64,000 nt of DNA from Mesostigma viride (Eukaryota; Streptophyta; Mesostigmatophyceae; Mesostigmatales; Mesostigmataceae): NCBI GenBank assembly GCA_009746045.1, contig RPFO01001150.1:32405-96404 (forward strand). Direction: 5' to 3'. The notes below the pieces were generated by a model, which was not told the origin of the DNA, did no database searches, and saw only the letters and a list, made by a program, of their open reading frames with translations. The number at the start of each line of letters is the position of its first letter. Position 1 is the stretch's first letter. A program made the position numbers and the translations under genes. Below are positions 46,501 to 57,998 of this stretch, one piece after another.

Positions 46501-49500
46501 CCGAGATGCTATCCCTTTGATAATTTCCTCCATCCCTGAGATAACAATTTTGCAAGCATAGTCAGCAGATTGCAGTTTTTGCAAGCATAAGTCAAAGTCA
46601 GCAGATTGCAATTTTTGCAAGCATAAGTCAAAGTCAGCCACACAACAGATAATGATCACCTGTTGCAAAATTGAGCATGCTGCGTTTGTATCTCAGCTTG
46701 GCTTCATTTTGAAGACAACACACCAAATAGATACAGTATGGACATGGCAATGATGACAGCACAGGATGTCTGCAAACCCAGGTGGTGTCCATTTCATTTC
46801 CAGCGTTAGCCCTGGTAGGATGACGAAAGCACACGCAGCTTTGGTCATTATATCCTAACGTGTGAAGCTTTGAAAAATACACCATCCTGTTTTTTCCCCT
46901 AAAACCCAACGTGAGACAACTACACCAGCAAGGCAGCGGCTGGACGCAGACATGGACCCTTAAAAAACGAACAGACATGAACTTGCATGAGATGGTCAGT
47001 TGTATGATCCCCACGGCATACATGCCACGACATACTGAATTGAAAGCCCTTGAAGTTCGTTCACTCCCCACATATATCAATGGCTTCGTCAATGCCATGA
47101 TGGTCCATAGCGCTCCAGCGCCATGGAAAGGACTTGACATAAACCTTTGTACAAATAGGCTTGAAGGTCGTTTCTTAGAACTCGTAACTCAGACTTAGGG
47201 GTATGCTGATTAAAAATAAGGAGATCATGCCCATAGATTAACACCTGACCCATGTACTTTTGTAGATGCGCAAGTCCCATGGAAGTGTGAAGTCCATCCA
47301 CATCATTTCATGGTTCCTTTGAGTACATTTGCCAAGGATACACCATGTGCCACTACATGAGGGTATCATGCCCACGCCAGTTCGGTTGCATAGGTAACGG
47401 CTTGTCCGTACATGCAGCCGCTGACAACCACTGGCATCTTGGCTTTTAAAACTTACTCGGTCTCCCGCATTGCTTGTCGCCTTTTCGATGCAATGAGCAA
47501 GGCTCTAATCTCAGGCGTCATCGTGTCTTGGCCAAATTCAACTATCTGGGGATGGCGAACGCCAGGGTACTTTTGCTTCCACTGTGTTCGCCACGTCTTC
47601 ATGCTGTTCGCCACCCCTTTATACGCCATATCCAGCACCGAGTGTGTCTGGTGACAAGAATGCAACAAATTCCGGCATGCAGAAAAACGCGCACATCACC
47701 AATTAAGTAGTATATATAGTGTTGCTTGAAAGGTGCACAATGTCAAGTGACCAGCAACCAATGTATCTGTGAAAGAGTACGTAGGTGGATACATAATATC
47801 CCTTGTGCGCCTAGCATGCAAGAGAGCCTGAGAGCGCAGCCAATGCGATATTGAACTGTAATGCCGCGTTTAAGCATGTACTACTATAAGACCAAGTTGC
47901 ATGAAGTCTGCACAACAAGAAGCACATGTGAACTCTTCCCCATTGACGATATATTGTTATAACAAAACAAGATGCAAATGCCCTATACCACCGGAGACGG
48001 CATGGTGAGGGGGAGCTGCAAAGCAGTGTCTATTTTTGGAAACATGCCACCATATATCACCATGGTATATCGACGGGCAAATAAGTTATAACGTGACAAT
48101 TGAGGAGGTCATGAGTATCCTCATACTTGATGATTTCTGTACTTTACTTCCTGCCCCGTGTATACAAACAAAGCAATGTTGAAGCTGCCATGGATATGCA
48201 TTTTTAAAAACGTACCGCCCCTGCCGCAGCAAGGTAAAGAAGGTAGCCCAGTAGGTGCCATGAGGTGGTCCCCATGATTCCTCCCTCGGGTTGCCGAATC
48301 GAGTGGACTTTCCCATCCTCGCCTTTCTCATTCACATAAGCCTGTTACAAAATCATGTCATGAAAGATACCATGAACATGGATAAGAAGGTACAATGTGA
48401 ACAACCCTCCCTGCGATAGGAAGCCACGAAATACAACAAGGGAATGATGGCACACAGAGGCATTCCTGTGCACGTCATGATGCCTTAGCTTGCACTCATG
48501 TTTACTCAGGTGCCAGGCGCTGAGAGACCGCGCAAAACCAGGTGCAAGCCCGTAGGGGGTACCACCAACTGCAGTTTGGTACTAACCACGTCATTGTATA
48601 GACCCAAAATTTGTGTATATGGCACACCACCAACACCAACACCACACCGATCAAAGCGTACACTAAAGGATTAACAGGGACATACCGTAATTGCTTGCAC
48701 TATTAGTGACTTGGCGCACTGGTACATGTGTGTTCAACGCTAGGCACTCATTACGCTTGACGTTACCATCGCAAGGGAGCCATCGCAAACCAGCTAGGGT
48801 AGCCCACGGCGAAATCATCGGAGTTATCAGTAAAGAGCAAACGCGCATGGCGTACATGTGCTTACTACACCCATCTCCCGTATTCCTTCATGTGCCCTTG
48901 CGTTGATATGCCCTCCCGAGCATGCTCAGGATTGGGATGAACCCAGTATCAATGCCAGTGTATTACTGTCTAGATACGTCATTAAAGCATGGGTTGAGAA
49001 TGTCAGCACCATGCCATATCACATCTGACACAGACAATAGAGTGGATGCAAGAAGGAAATAGACGAAACAAAAATGTTTCACAAGATTACATTTCATACC
49101 ACTTAGTATTATGGATGTCAATATTCATGCACTGCTATTGGAGTGTGTAAAGCACATGGAATCACGCAGGTCAGGTTAATGCTTAACGTTCAGAAACAAA
49201 ACATACCGTATACCCTCCTTCAGCCCCTCCATAACGCTGCTTGGTAGCGTCGGCCATCGTATAATGTGCAAGGTGCTGTGCCGCTTCCGCATAGTCGGTT
49301 TTGTTTACAAATACAAGCTTTGCCAACTCCACAAATATATCCTCCAGCGGCGGTTCTTTTTTTTTCTTTCCCCCTTTGGCTCTCCCAGGGCCCCCCTCCA
49401 AGCCCCCCTCTTCCGCTTCGGCTCTCCCAGGGCCCCCCTCCAAGCCCCCCTCTTCCGCTTCATCCTCTGGCTCAAGCTCCACGTCCGAATCAGCATCCTC

Positions 49501-51561
49501 CAATATCACCTCCGCGGGGTCCACCTCTTCCCGCTCGGAATCCTTTGGCTCCTGGAAACAGTTGAAAAAGTACAGACGTGCGGACAGTTAAATTATGGTA
49601 AGGAAAACCACCACCTTACATCGTTGTCCCAATTGCATGCGCCAAATTGCTGGGATGAGAGAGGACGTAGTCAATACACCTATACCAAATATTTGTTGCT
49701 ACCGTTGCCACATTATACAACCAACAGAAGTGAACACGGTGTTGCAGTAGTTACCACCGGTAGCCACATCTCTCTAGACGTATAGTGTTTTATGCTCTCC
49801 CAACTTGGATTTTACCGACTTAACTGGCGTGATGTGAAAGCGCACACATACAAAGCCGACAGCAATGAGAGTACAACAGCATTGGTATGCACTGTTTGCC
49901 ACACCAATCATGGAAAGGGCAGATGTCGGATAGCACCCGACGTGAAATGCTGACGATGATGTGGAGCAAGGAAAGGAAAGAGGAGGCCACATACCCCGGC
50001 GTTTGGTTGGCGAGATGGTGCAGACGGTTGTGCAGGTGCAGGGGGGCGCGCAGTTGGTGTATTCTTCGGCTTTGTTGCCGCTGGCTGCGTTGGCTGGCCC
50101 GGAGTATGTGGGATAAACCACGCACGCACAAGGGAAACAAGAACATAAGGAATTGCTTGAGGTTTTTGTTCCGGTTCAAGGCGGATGTCACAAAGTCAGT
50201 TATTTTGCTAGCGCGCGGCGTCTACTTTAAACGCAAGGAAAGGAAAGAAGAGGCCACATACCCCGGCGTTTGGTTGGCGAGATGGTGCAGACGGTTGTGC
50301 AGGTGCAGGGGGGCGCGCAGTTGCTGTATTCTTCCGCTTTCTTGCCGCTGGCTGCGTTGGCTGGTCCGGAGTATGTGGGATAAACCACGCACGCACAAGG
50401 GAAACAAGAACATAAGGAATTGCTTGAGGTTTTTGTTCCGGTTCAAGGCGGATGTCACAAAGTCTGTTATTTTGCTAGCGCGCGACGTCTACTTCAATAA
50501 GCAAGGAAAGGAAAGAAGAGGCCACATACCCCGGCGTTTGGTTGGCGAGATGGTGCAGACGGTTGTGCAGGTGCAGGGGGGCGCGCAGTTGGTGTATTCT
50601 TCGGCTTTGTTGCCGCTGGCTGCGTTGGCTGGTCCGGAGTATGTGGGATAAACCACGCACGCACAAGGGAAACAAGAACGTAAGGAATTACTTGAGGTTT
50701 TTGTTCCGGTTCAAGGCGGATGTCACAAAGTCAGTTATTTTGCTAGCGCGCGGCGTCTACTTCAATAATAAGCAAGGAAAGGAAAGAAGAGTCCGCGTAC
50801 ATGGGCATTAGGTTGGCGAGATGGTGCAGACGCTTGTGCAGGTGCAGGGGGGCGCGCAGCTGCGTTGGACTCCCTCACACCATCGGCCCGCGTTGTCTCA
50901 CGCAACGGGTTGTTTTCATGTTGCGCCTCTTGCGCCCGTAATTCTTCCGCAACATGTTTCAACTTGTTCTGTCTTACCCAAACACGGAAAGACCTGGCCT
51001 CAGCGCTCCTCCTCTCGCTTTCTGGGATATCACCTTGCAGCTGTCCAAGTTGCACAATGCATCAAAATTTGTGCACGCAAAGCATTGACAAAAGCATGAG
51101 TCACAATACTAAAATTTGTCACCCTACTTGTCTGGGACCAAGGCATTAAAGCATCACAGTGCAGGTTGCAGCTACACTTCCATCAGCATGTCTCTTGCTC
51201 ATCGAAGTCGGTCATGGATCGAACGTACATTGGGAAATGACCACACTGGCATCCGTTCCGCCTCCGCTTGTTGTTGTTGCCTCTGCTCTTCATTGCACTG
51301 CCACAGTGCTTGTTGAAGGAGTTGTTCCTGCTGGCGTTTTCGCCCCATTTGCTGAAGGCGCACCTGTTCGGAGTGCTGTTGCTGTTGCTTTTGTCGCTCA
51401 ACGGCCTTCGCAACCGCTTGGTTGTGTCTCTCCCGCAGCGTTTGTGTAAAGCCTTCTTGGTGCGATGGATTACCATGCTGCGGCGATGGTTGCTGCGGCG
51501 GTTCCGGCCTTGGGGGATCCTCATCAACTTGCGCCATTCCGCTGTGCGTCGGGACTTGAAC
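40513..51561 (-). CDS. Crypton-like tyrosine recombinase, multi-exon
   Basis: I built this model from splice sites and phase. Exons: 51229-51561, 50801-51040, 50530-50628, 50262-50360, 49995-50093, 49207-49551, 48216-48341, 47457-47647, 46398-46535, 45955-46108, 44869-45053, 44440-44601, 43784-44033, 42820-42982, 42374-42453, 41301-42050, 40513-40806. They total 3,708 bp, and all phases agree. The Gln-rich, Pro/Ala-rich and acidic N-terminus precedes the catalytic region: FLRGDNTRRLRLSQMF with KDGKTNK (45955-46108), CPVVMLSMCFYWRW (44869-45053), THGPRGLGAW (HxxR at 44472-44483), then MRAGGW and SYL (Trp 43997-43999, Tyr 43970-43972). Next come LLAAAGF, a PLTDAILIGAPLW helix, a coiled coil, a CPLC knuckle and a Gly/Asp-rich tail. 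Order and spacing match Crypton/GCR1-type recombinases as I know them. It could be an active element or a domesticated copy. Confidence 0.82.
49207..49551 (-). CDS. Acidic linker exon of the recombinase with a 42-bp duplication
   Basis: Exon of 115 codons, phase 0 on both sides (acceptor TTTCCAG, donor ACG|GTATGT). It starts EPKDSEREEVDPAEVILED, is strongly acidic, and carries EAEEGGLEGGPGRA twice in tandem (49378-49461). KGGKKKKEPPLEDIFVELAK and a helical tail follow. The duplicated 14 residues probably arose by slippage. Confidence 0.75.
49966..50780 (-). repeat. Tandem triplication of a 268-bp exon-plus-intron unit
   Basis: The word GCAAGGAAAGGAAAGA starts at 49966, 50233, 50501 and 50772, giving periods of 267, 268 and 271 bp. 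Each of the first three units holds one 99-bp exon (49995-50093, 50262-50360, 50530-50628) coding a Pro/Thr/Ala-rich segment that ends APSRQPNAG. Each starts and ends in phase 0, so all can be included or skipped without frame change. The fourth unit is the 3' part of a longer exon (50801-51040) ending APSRQPNAH, the likely source of the series. Confidence 0.88.
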
Positions 51562-51745
51562 CTGTCAGAAGAGAATCATACAATGGAGATTGGGCAGGGC
51601 AAAGCATGTAACAGCCAAGGAGAAATCGTGCCATCATTGCATTGCAAGGACTTGCGCGACTACTGAAAGGGTTCCTGATACTAATTCACAATGTCAAGTG
51701 CTACATGGACCAAAACATGCAGCTACGAAAACACAAATGCAGCCG
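51270..51745. repeat. Segmental duplication A (partner of 52257-52749)
   Basis: About 480 bp, nearly identical to 52257-52749, spanning most of the Gln-rich exon, its acceptor and upstream intron down to the word ATGCAGCTACGAAAACACAAA. Copy A keeps the full exon and donor. Copy B (exon part 52257-52565) is cut off by the 40-bp minisatellite and has a 15-bp length difference. Confidence 0.88.
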
Positions 51746-52256
51746 CCCCTTGCGTGCGCGGTGTATGTACATGTGTGTGCAGCCGGCCCTTGCGTGCGCG
51801 GTGTGTGTACGTGTGTGTGCAGCCGCCCCTTCCGTGCATGGTGTGTGTACGTGTGTGTGCAGCCGCCCCTTGCGTGCGCGGTGTATGTACATGTGAGTGC
51901 AGCCGCCCCTTGCGTGCGCGGTGTATGTACATGTAAGTGCAGCCGGCCCTTGCGTGCATGGTGTATGTACGTGTGTGTGCAGCCGGCCCTTCCGTGCATG
52001 GTGTGTGTACGTGTGTGTGCAGCCGCCCCTTGCGTGCATGGTGTGTGTACATGTGTGTGCAGCCGCCCCTTCCGTGCATGGTGTGTGTACATGTGAGTGC
52101 AGCCGGCCCTTCCGTGCATGGTGTGTGTATGTGTGTGTGCAGCCGCCCCTTGCGTGCATGGTATATGTACATGTGAGTGTAGCCGGCCCTTGCGTGCATG
52201 GTGTGTGTACGTGTGTGTGCAGCCGCCCCTTGCGTGCGCGGTGGATGTACATGTGA
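51740..52256. repeat. 40-bp minisatellite, block 1
   Basis: About 13 units of the 40-bp period (GTGCAGCCGCCCCTTGCGTG plus CGCGGTGTATGTACGTGTGT) with variants TCCGTGCATGG and GTACATGTGA. It lies between the two copies of the duplicated exon segment, inside the intron downstream of the 2A exon. Confidence 0.95.
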
Positions 52257-52749
52257 GTGTTGTTGTTGCCTCTGCTGTTCATTGCACTGCCACAGTGCTT
52301 GTTGAAGGAGTTGTTCCTGCTCGCGTTTTCGCCCCATTTGCTGAAGGCGCACCTGTTCGGAGTGCTGTTGCAGTTGCTTTTGTCGCTCAGCGGCCTTCGC
52401 AACCTCTTGGTTGTGTCTCTCCCGCAGCGTTTGTGTAAAGCCTTCTTGGTGCGATGGATTACCATGCTGCGGCGATGGTTGCTGCGGCAATGGTTGCTGC
52501 GGCAGTTCCGGCCTTGGGGGATCCTCATCAACTTGCGCCATTCCGCTGTGCGTCGGGACTTGAACCTGTCAGAACAGAATCATACAATGGAGATTGGGCA
52601 GGGCAAAGCATGTAACAGCCAAGGAGAAATCGTGCCATCATTGCATTGCAAGGACTTGCGCGACTACTGAAAGGGTTCCTGATACTAATTCACAATGTCA
52701 AGTGCTACATGGACCAAAACATGCAGCTACGAAAACACAAATGCAGCCG
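52257..52749 (-). pseudogene. Truncated duplicate of the Gln-rich recombinase exon
   Basis: Carries the acceptor and MAQVDEDPPRPELPQQPLPQ start of the exon at 51229-51561, but breaks into the minisatellite after QWCNEQQRQQQ-like sequence at 52257. The last 20 or so codons and the donor are lost. If spliced in, the frame would run through the minisatellite, so it is probably a pseudoexon. Confidence 0.75.
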
Positions 52750-54408
52750 CCCCTTGCGTGCGCGGTGTATGTACATGTGTGTGCAGCCGGCCCTTGCGTG
52801 CGCGGTGTGTGTACGTGTGTGTGCAGCCGCCCCTTCCGTGCATGGTGTGTGTACGTGTGTGTGCAGCCGCCCCTTGCGTGCGCGGTGTATGTACATGTGA
52901 GTGCAGCCGCCCCTTGCGTGCATGGTGTATGTACGTGTGTGTGCAGCCGGCCCTTCCGTGCATGGTGTGTGTACGTGTGTGTGCAGCCGCCCCTTGCGTG
53001 CATGGTGTGTGTACCTGTGTGTGCAGCCGCCCTTTGCGTGCGCGGTGTATGTACATGTGAGTGCAGCCGGCCCTTGCGTGCATAATGTGTGTACGTGTGT
53101 GTGCAGCCGCCCCTTGCGTGCGCGGTGGATGTACGTGTGTGTGCAGCCGCCCCTTGCGTGCGCGGTGTATGTACGTGTGTGTGCAGCCGCCCCTTGCGTG
53201 CGCGGTGTATGTACGTGTGTGTGCAGCCGCCCCTTGCGTGCATGGTGTGTGTACGTGTGTGTGCAGCCGCCCCTTGCGTGCATGGTGTGTGTACCTGTGT
53301 GTGCAGCCGCCCTTTGCGTGCGCGGTGTATGTACATGTGAGTGCAGCCGGCCCTTGCGTGCATAATGTGTGTACGTGTGTGTGCAGCCGCCCCTTGCGTG
53401 CGCGGTGGATGTACGTGTGTGTGCAGCCGCCCCTTGCGTGCGCGGTGGATGTACGTGTGTGTGCAGCCGCCCCTTGCGTGCGCGGTGTATGTACGTGTGT
53501 GTGCAGCCGCCCCTTGCGTGCATGGTGTGTGTACGTGTGTGTGCAGCCGCCCCGTGGTTGCGCGGTGTATGTACATGTGTGTGCAGCCGCCCCTTGCGTG
53601 CGCGGTGTATGTACATGTGAGTGCAGCCGGCCCTCGCGTGCGCGGTGTATGTACATGTGAGTGCAGCCGGCCCTTGCGTGCATGGTGTATGTACGTGTGT
53701 GTGCAGCCGGCCCTTCCGTGCATGGTGTGTGTACGTGTGTGTGCAGCTGCCCCTTGCGTGCATGGTGTGTGTACATGTGTGTGCAGCCGCCCTTTGCGTG
53801 CGCGGTGTATGTACATGTGAGTGCAGCCGGCCCTTGCGTGCGCGGTGTATGTACGTGTGTGTGCACTCGCCCCTTGCGTGCGCGGTGTGTGTACGTGTGT
53901 GTTCAGCCGCCCCTTCCGTGCGCGGTGGATGTACGTGTGTGTGCAGCCACCCCTTGCGTGCGCGGTGTATGTACGTGTGTGTGCAGCCGCCCCTTGCGTG
54001 TGCGGTGTATGTACGTGTGTGTGCAGTCGCCCCTTCCCTGCATGGTGTGTGTACGTGTGTGTGCAGCCGCCCCTTGCGTGCATGGTGTGTGTACATGTGA
54101 GTCCAGCCGGCCCTTGCGTGCGCGGTGTATGTACGTGTGTGTGCAGCCGCCCCTTCCGTGCATGGTGTATGTACATGTGAGTGCAGCCGGCCCTTGCGTG
54201 CGCGGTGGATGTACGTGTGTGTGCAGCCGCCCCTTGCGTGCGCGGTGTGTGTACGTGTGTGTGCAGTGGCCCCTTGCGTGCGCGGTGGATGTACGTGTGT
54301 GTGCACTCGCCCCTTGTGTGCGCGGTGTGTGTACGTGTGTGTGCAGCCGCCCCTTGCGTGCGCGGTGTGTGTACGTGTGTGTGCAGCCGCCCCGTGCGTG
54401 CATGTACA
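52744..54408. repeat. 40-bp minisatellite, block 2
   Basis: About 41 units of the same 40-bp repeat as block 1. The unit has no stop in any minus-strand frame, which creates ORFs of up to 623 codons rich in His/Thr/Arg. These are artefacts: three equally open frames, a unit length not divisible by three, and no other coding signal. Confidence 0.95.
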
Positions 54409-54683
54409 TGTGTGAAGAAATAAGCAATAGTGAATGAAATAGTAAAAAGAAAATCATTCCAGCATATGTATGTACAAGTTTTTAGTAGTACAGTATGACT
54501 ATCGTCAAACATAACAAATTTATATATTTCTATACACACACGAACAACACACCCAACACACACACACACACACTATGTTTGCACCCAAGACACACACCAA
54601 CACCTAAAAACAAGACACCAACACACAAGACAGCCAACACACACCCAACACACACACACACAACACACACATAACACACCTAC
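54409..54683. other. Spacer between minisatellite blocks
   Basis: AT-rich then AC-rich (ACACACAAC repeats at 54,535-54,680). Non-coding intron sequence in the proposed model. Confidence 0.5.
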
Positions 54684-55165
54684 ATGTGAGTGCAGCCGGC
54701 CCTTGCGTGCGCGGTGTATGTACATGTGAGTGCAGCCGGCCCTTGCTTGCGCGGTGTATGTACATGTGTGTGCAGCCGCCCCTTGCTTGCGCGGTGTATG
54801 TCCATGTGTGTGCAGCCGCCCCTTGCGTGCGCGGTGGATGTACGTGTGTGTGCAGCCGCCCCGTGGTTGCGCGGTGTATGTACATGTGTGTGCAGCCGCC
54901 CCTTGCGTGCGCGGTGTATGTACATGTGAGTGCAGCCGGCCCTTGCGTGCATAATGTGTGTACGTGTGTGTGCAGCCGCCCCTTGCGTGCGCGGTGGATG
55001 TACGTGTGTGTGCAGCCGCCCCTTGCGTGCGCGGTGGATGTACGTGTGTGTGCAGCCGCCCCTTCCGTGCATGGTGTGTGTACGTGTGTGTGCAGCCGGC
55101 CCTTGCGTGCATAATGTGTGTACGTGTGTGTGCAGCCGCCCCTTGCGTGCATGGTGTGTTGCATG
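54684..55165. repeat. 40-bp minisatellite, block 3
   Basis: About 12 units. It ends in ATGGACCAAAACATGCAGCT ACGAAAACACAAA, the same intron sequence that borders blocks 1 and 2. This shows that the minisatellite expanded inside one ancestral intron. Confidence 0.95.
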
Positions 55166-55232
55166 GACCCTTGCGTGCATGGACCAAAACATGCAGCTAC
55201 GAAAACACAAATTATCGTGTTTCTTTGCTCAC

Positions 55233-55486
55233 GTCTGCAGTTGCATCTTCACCAGACTTGTGCGAGCACGGGCCCGGGTTCGCTTCTACATCTCCATCCG
55301 CAGTAAGATCCTTCTCCCACCCATTTGTGAGCTGCTTCCACCACGTGCGAGCATCCTGCTGCTGCTGCTGGTGCTGGTGCTGGTGCCAATGCCACCACTT
55401 GCGACCATCCTGTGTCTGCTGGTGCTGGTTCGGCTTCGTTGTCGTCGTCGTCGCCGTCGTCGCCGCCGTCGTCGTCGTCGTCGTCG

Positions 55487-55526
<40 letters not shown>

Positions 55527-55552
55527 GTGGTGGTGCTGCTTCGTCTGCTTCG

Positions 55553-55610
<58 letters not shown>

Positions 55611-55660
55611 CTTCTTCTGCTTCGTCTGCTTCGTCTGCTTCGCCTGCTTCGTCTTCTTCT

Positions 55661-55692
<32 letters not shown>

Positions 55693-55813
55693 TGGTGGTG
55701 CTGCTTCGTCGTCTGCTGCTGCTGCTGCTGCTGCTGCTGGTGGTGGTGGTGGTGGTGCTGCTTCGTCTGCTGCTGCTGCTGGTGGTGGTGGTGCTGCTCC
55801 GTCTGCTGCTCCG

Positions 55814-55874
<61 letters not shown>

Positions 55875-55944
55875 GTGGTGGTGGTGCTGGTGTTGGTGTT
55901 GGTGTTGGTGTTGGTGTTGGTGTTGGTGTTGGTGTTGGTGTTGG

Positions 55945-56005
<61 letters not shown>

Positions 56006-56032
56006 TCGTCTGCTTCGTCTGCTTCGTCTTCG

Positions 56033-56071
<39 letters not shown>

Positions 56072-56163
56072 GGTGCTTTTTTGTCTGCTGCTGGTGTTGC
56101 TGCCGCCTCCACTTTCCATGGTTTTTCCGCGACAGCGCCCTCCAGGTTCTCCTTGAGCGCCTA
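55233..56163 (-). CDS. Polyglutamine exon ending in a 2A-type ribosome-skipping motif
   Basis: The minus-strand Gln frame is open from 56942 to 55212. After RRSRRTWRALSRKNHGKW it is dominated by CAG/CAA/CAC repeats (poly-Gln with His, Lys-Thr). It then reads ARTWWKQLTNGWEKDL and TADGDVEANPGP (GDVEANPGP at 55269-55295), then CSHKSGEDATAD to a donor GAC|GTGAGC at 55233. D-V-E-x-N-P-G-P is the diagnostic 2A consensus. The exon ends in phase 0, and the next acceptor with a matching frame is 51561. The 5' limit is uncertain: an acceptor-like TTAATATTAG lies at 56163, and an ATG at 56942 would also work. The Ala and Ser frames are open too but lack the 2A motif and meet a stop. Confidence 0.68.
55345..56090. 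repeat. CTG/GTC trinucleotide-rich block
   Basis: Mixed CTG, GTC, TTC, GGT and GTT triplet runs of about 745 bp, including pure (CTG) stretches of up to about 20 units and a GGTGTT hexamer run (55,889-55,946). The reading frame is kept through the whole block, as expected if it is translated. Confidence 0.93.
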
Positions 56164-56219
56164 ATATTAATAAATTGCCCACCCCATGGGCACAAATAAG
56201 CGTCTAGCCCGATGGGTTG

Positions 56220-56760
56220 GAGAGATAGCCCGATGGATGGAGAGATGTAGCGATGGAGGGATGGGGGGGTGGATAGGTGGACGAATGGGTGCGAGCTTTG
56301 GTGGTGGTGGAGAAAATGGAGGGTGGGAGACGTAGGCGTGTTCATGGATTGCTGGATTAAGGAAAGGGTGGAGGGAGGCACACACCACGGGAGTGGTGGA
56401 TGGGCAGGGCAACGGATGGATGGAGGGTGGGATGAAAGTATGGATTCTTGAATGGCGGGGTGGAGGCATGCCTCAGAGGGAGGGAAGGTGTGTGGGCTGG
56501 AGGGAGGGATGGAGCGATGGAGGGATGGGGGGGTGGAGGGGTAGGCTTTTGGATACAAGCTTTGGTGGCGATGGAGGAAATTGAGGGTGGGAGACGTAGG
56601 CGTGTTCATGGATGGCTGGATGAAGGCAAGGGTGGAGGGAGGCACAAACCACGGGAGTGGTGGATGGGCAGGGCGATGGATGGATGGAGGATGGGATGAC
56701 GAAACGGAGTCTTTGGTGGCGGGGTGGAGGCATGCCTCCAAGGTAGGAAAGGTGGGAGTG
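56220..56760. repeat. GGATGGA-rich block, duplicated with a period of about 264 bp
   Basis: The segment starting GGGAGACGTAGGCGTGTTCA occurs at about 56,325 and 56,589 with about 90 percent identity over at least 110 bp. On the minus strand it reads Pro/Ser/His-rich in the frame that continues to the 2A exon, so it could be coding or 5' leader. Confidence 0.8.
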
Positions 56761-56942
56761 GAAAATGTTGGGATGGATCCAGTAAGGCCAGGAAGGGCGA
56801 ATGGTTGCAAGATAGCAAAGTGGGAAACTGGGTGGGAAACTGGGATCGCCATGTGGATGCGGAACTGGTAGAAGTCGGGGAGGGCAAGCTGGTGCCAGTT
56901 GGATCCGCCACCATAAATGCCTGCATGAAAGGGAGCATTCAA

Positions 56943-57998
56943 AGTGGTGCCGATAATTGTTCAGACAAATGTGACCAGTCAAAGAATTCCTAGCTGGCTT
57001 TGGAGTGAAAAGAGCCACAATACTTTACTAGGTGGAGTGTGTGCCTGCCTGCCCTAAAAGTGGTAAGAAAGTAATTACTTGAATCTCTGATCGCAGTAAC
57101 CAATGCACAGCTATGGTGCAAGCAAGCTAAAGCTTCACAATCCGAATACCAAGTGACTGGCACTGTACATGCATGAAGGAATTTTATTTTAAAAAGTGCA
57201 TTGTGCCAAATTCTTAGGGCAGTGTTTTGGCCAAGGAAACCAGACATTCACGCCCCCACAACACACGCACATGTACAAAAGCGAGCAGAATAACGCTGCC
57301 ATGGAAATGAGGCAAAACAAACTCTTCAACATGCAGTTACCCAAAGCGCACAGGCAGCAGGCATCTAGGACAAGTAAGCGAGACGAGAGGAAGACGAGGT
57401 AAGTTAGACCTCTCTGGGTGTATGATGGCTCCACCCAGCCTTGACAAAATAAACCTATGCATTTCTGGATACGCAATTCTCTTCAAAAAAGGACTTCCAA
57501 ACTCATTCCTCTCTCCCCCCCCCCGTCCAGCCCACCCTTTCCCAACATTACCCCATGCATACAAGCTACCAATCATGCTTCTCCAGTCCAATCCTACACA
57601 CTTCGATTAATCAGGGTAAAATCTCATTCAGCCAGTTGTCCAGTCGAACCCAAACCAAGCCTATGAAGGCAAACTAAACCGACCACAATCCTGTTCTTGA
57701 TGAGTAGAATTTAAACTAAATTCACAAACAATCCCAGGCTGAATTGGAGCACCTCGGTCCTGGTTAACTTCAACACCCCAGCTTACCATGGCTGCTATGC
57801 ATGCCAAATACTCAATTGCACACTCACACACTCCCCATCCCCATTTTGCTCCAGCTCTTAAGATCCACACCCAGGCCATCCAGTTTTCAAGCATATCTCC
57901 AGAAAGAAGTCCTCACCAAATGGCGCCTGTCGCAAGCTCCCCACCGCCATGAAAGGAGACACTGACCCCGTAGTGGCAGGTGTTGGTGCATCCTTTAC
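56943..57998. other. No gene recognised
   Basis: Possible 5' flank of the 2A/recombinase gene in its lower part. Short frames only. A C9 run at 57,523 is the only notable feature. Confidence 0.4.

Noticed and set aside
46634-47140. Minus-strand 168-codon ORF between recombinase exons
   Set aside because: It lies in an intron of a phase-consistent model and has no domain.
48740-48860. Possible recombinase exon (GLRWLPCDGNVKRNECLALN)
   Set aside because: The available donors do not match the phase of the next exon at 48341, whereas 49207 joins it directly in phase 0.
52698-54569. A 623-codon His/Thr/Arg-rich ORF and similar ones on both strands
   Set aside because: They are translations of a 40-bp repeat without stops. 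Several frames are equally open and the unit length is not a multiple of three.
55249-56112. Poly-Ala ORF as the real product of the triplet block
   Set aside because: It meets a stop at 55249 before the donor and lacks any recognisable end, while the Gln frame has the 2A motif and a donor. It is not fully excluded if the acceptor at 56163 is used in phase 0.
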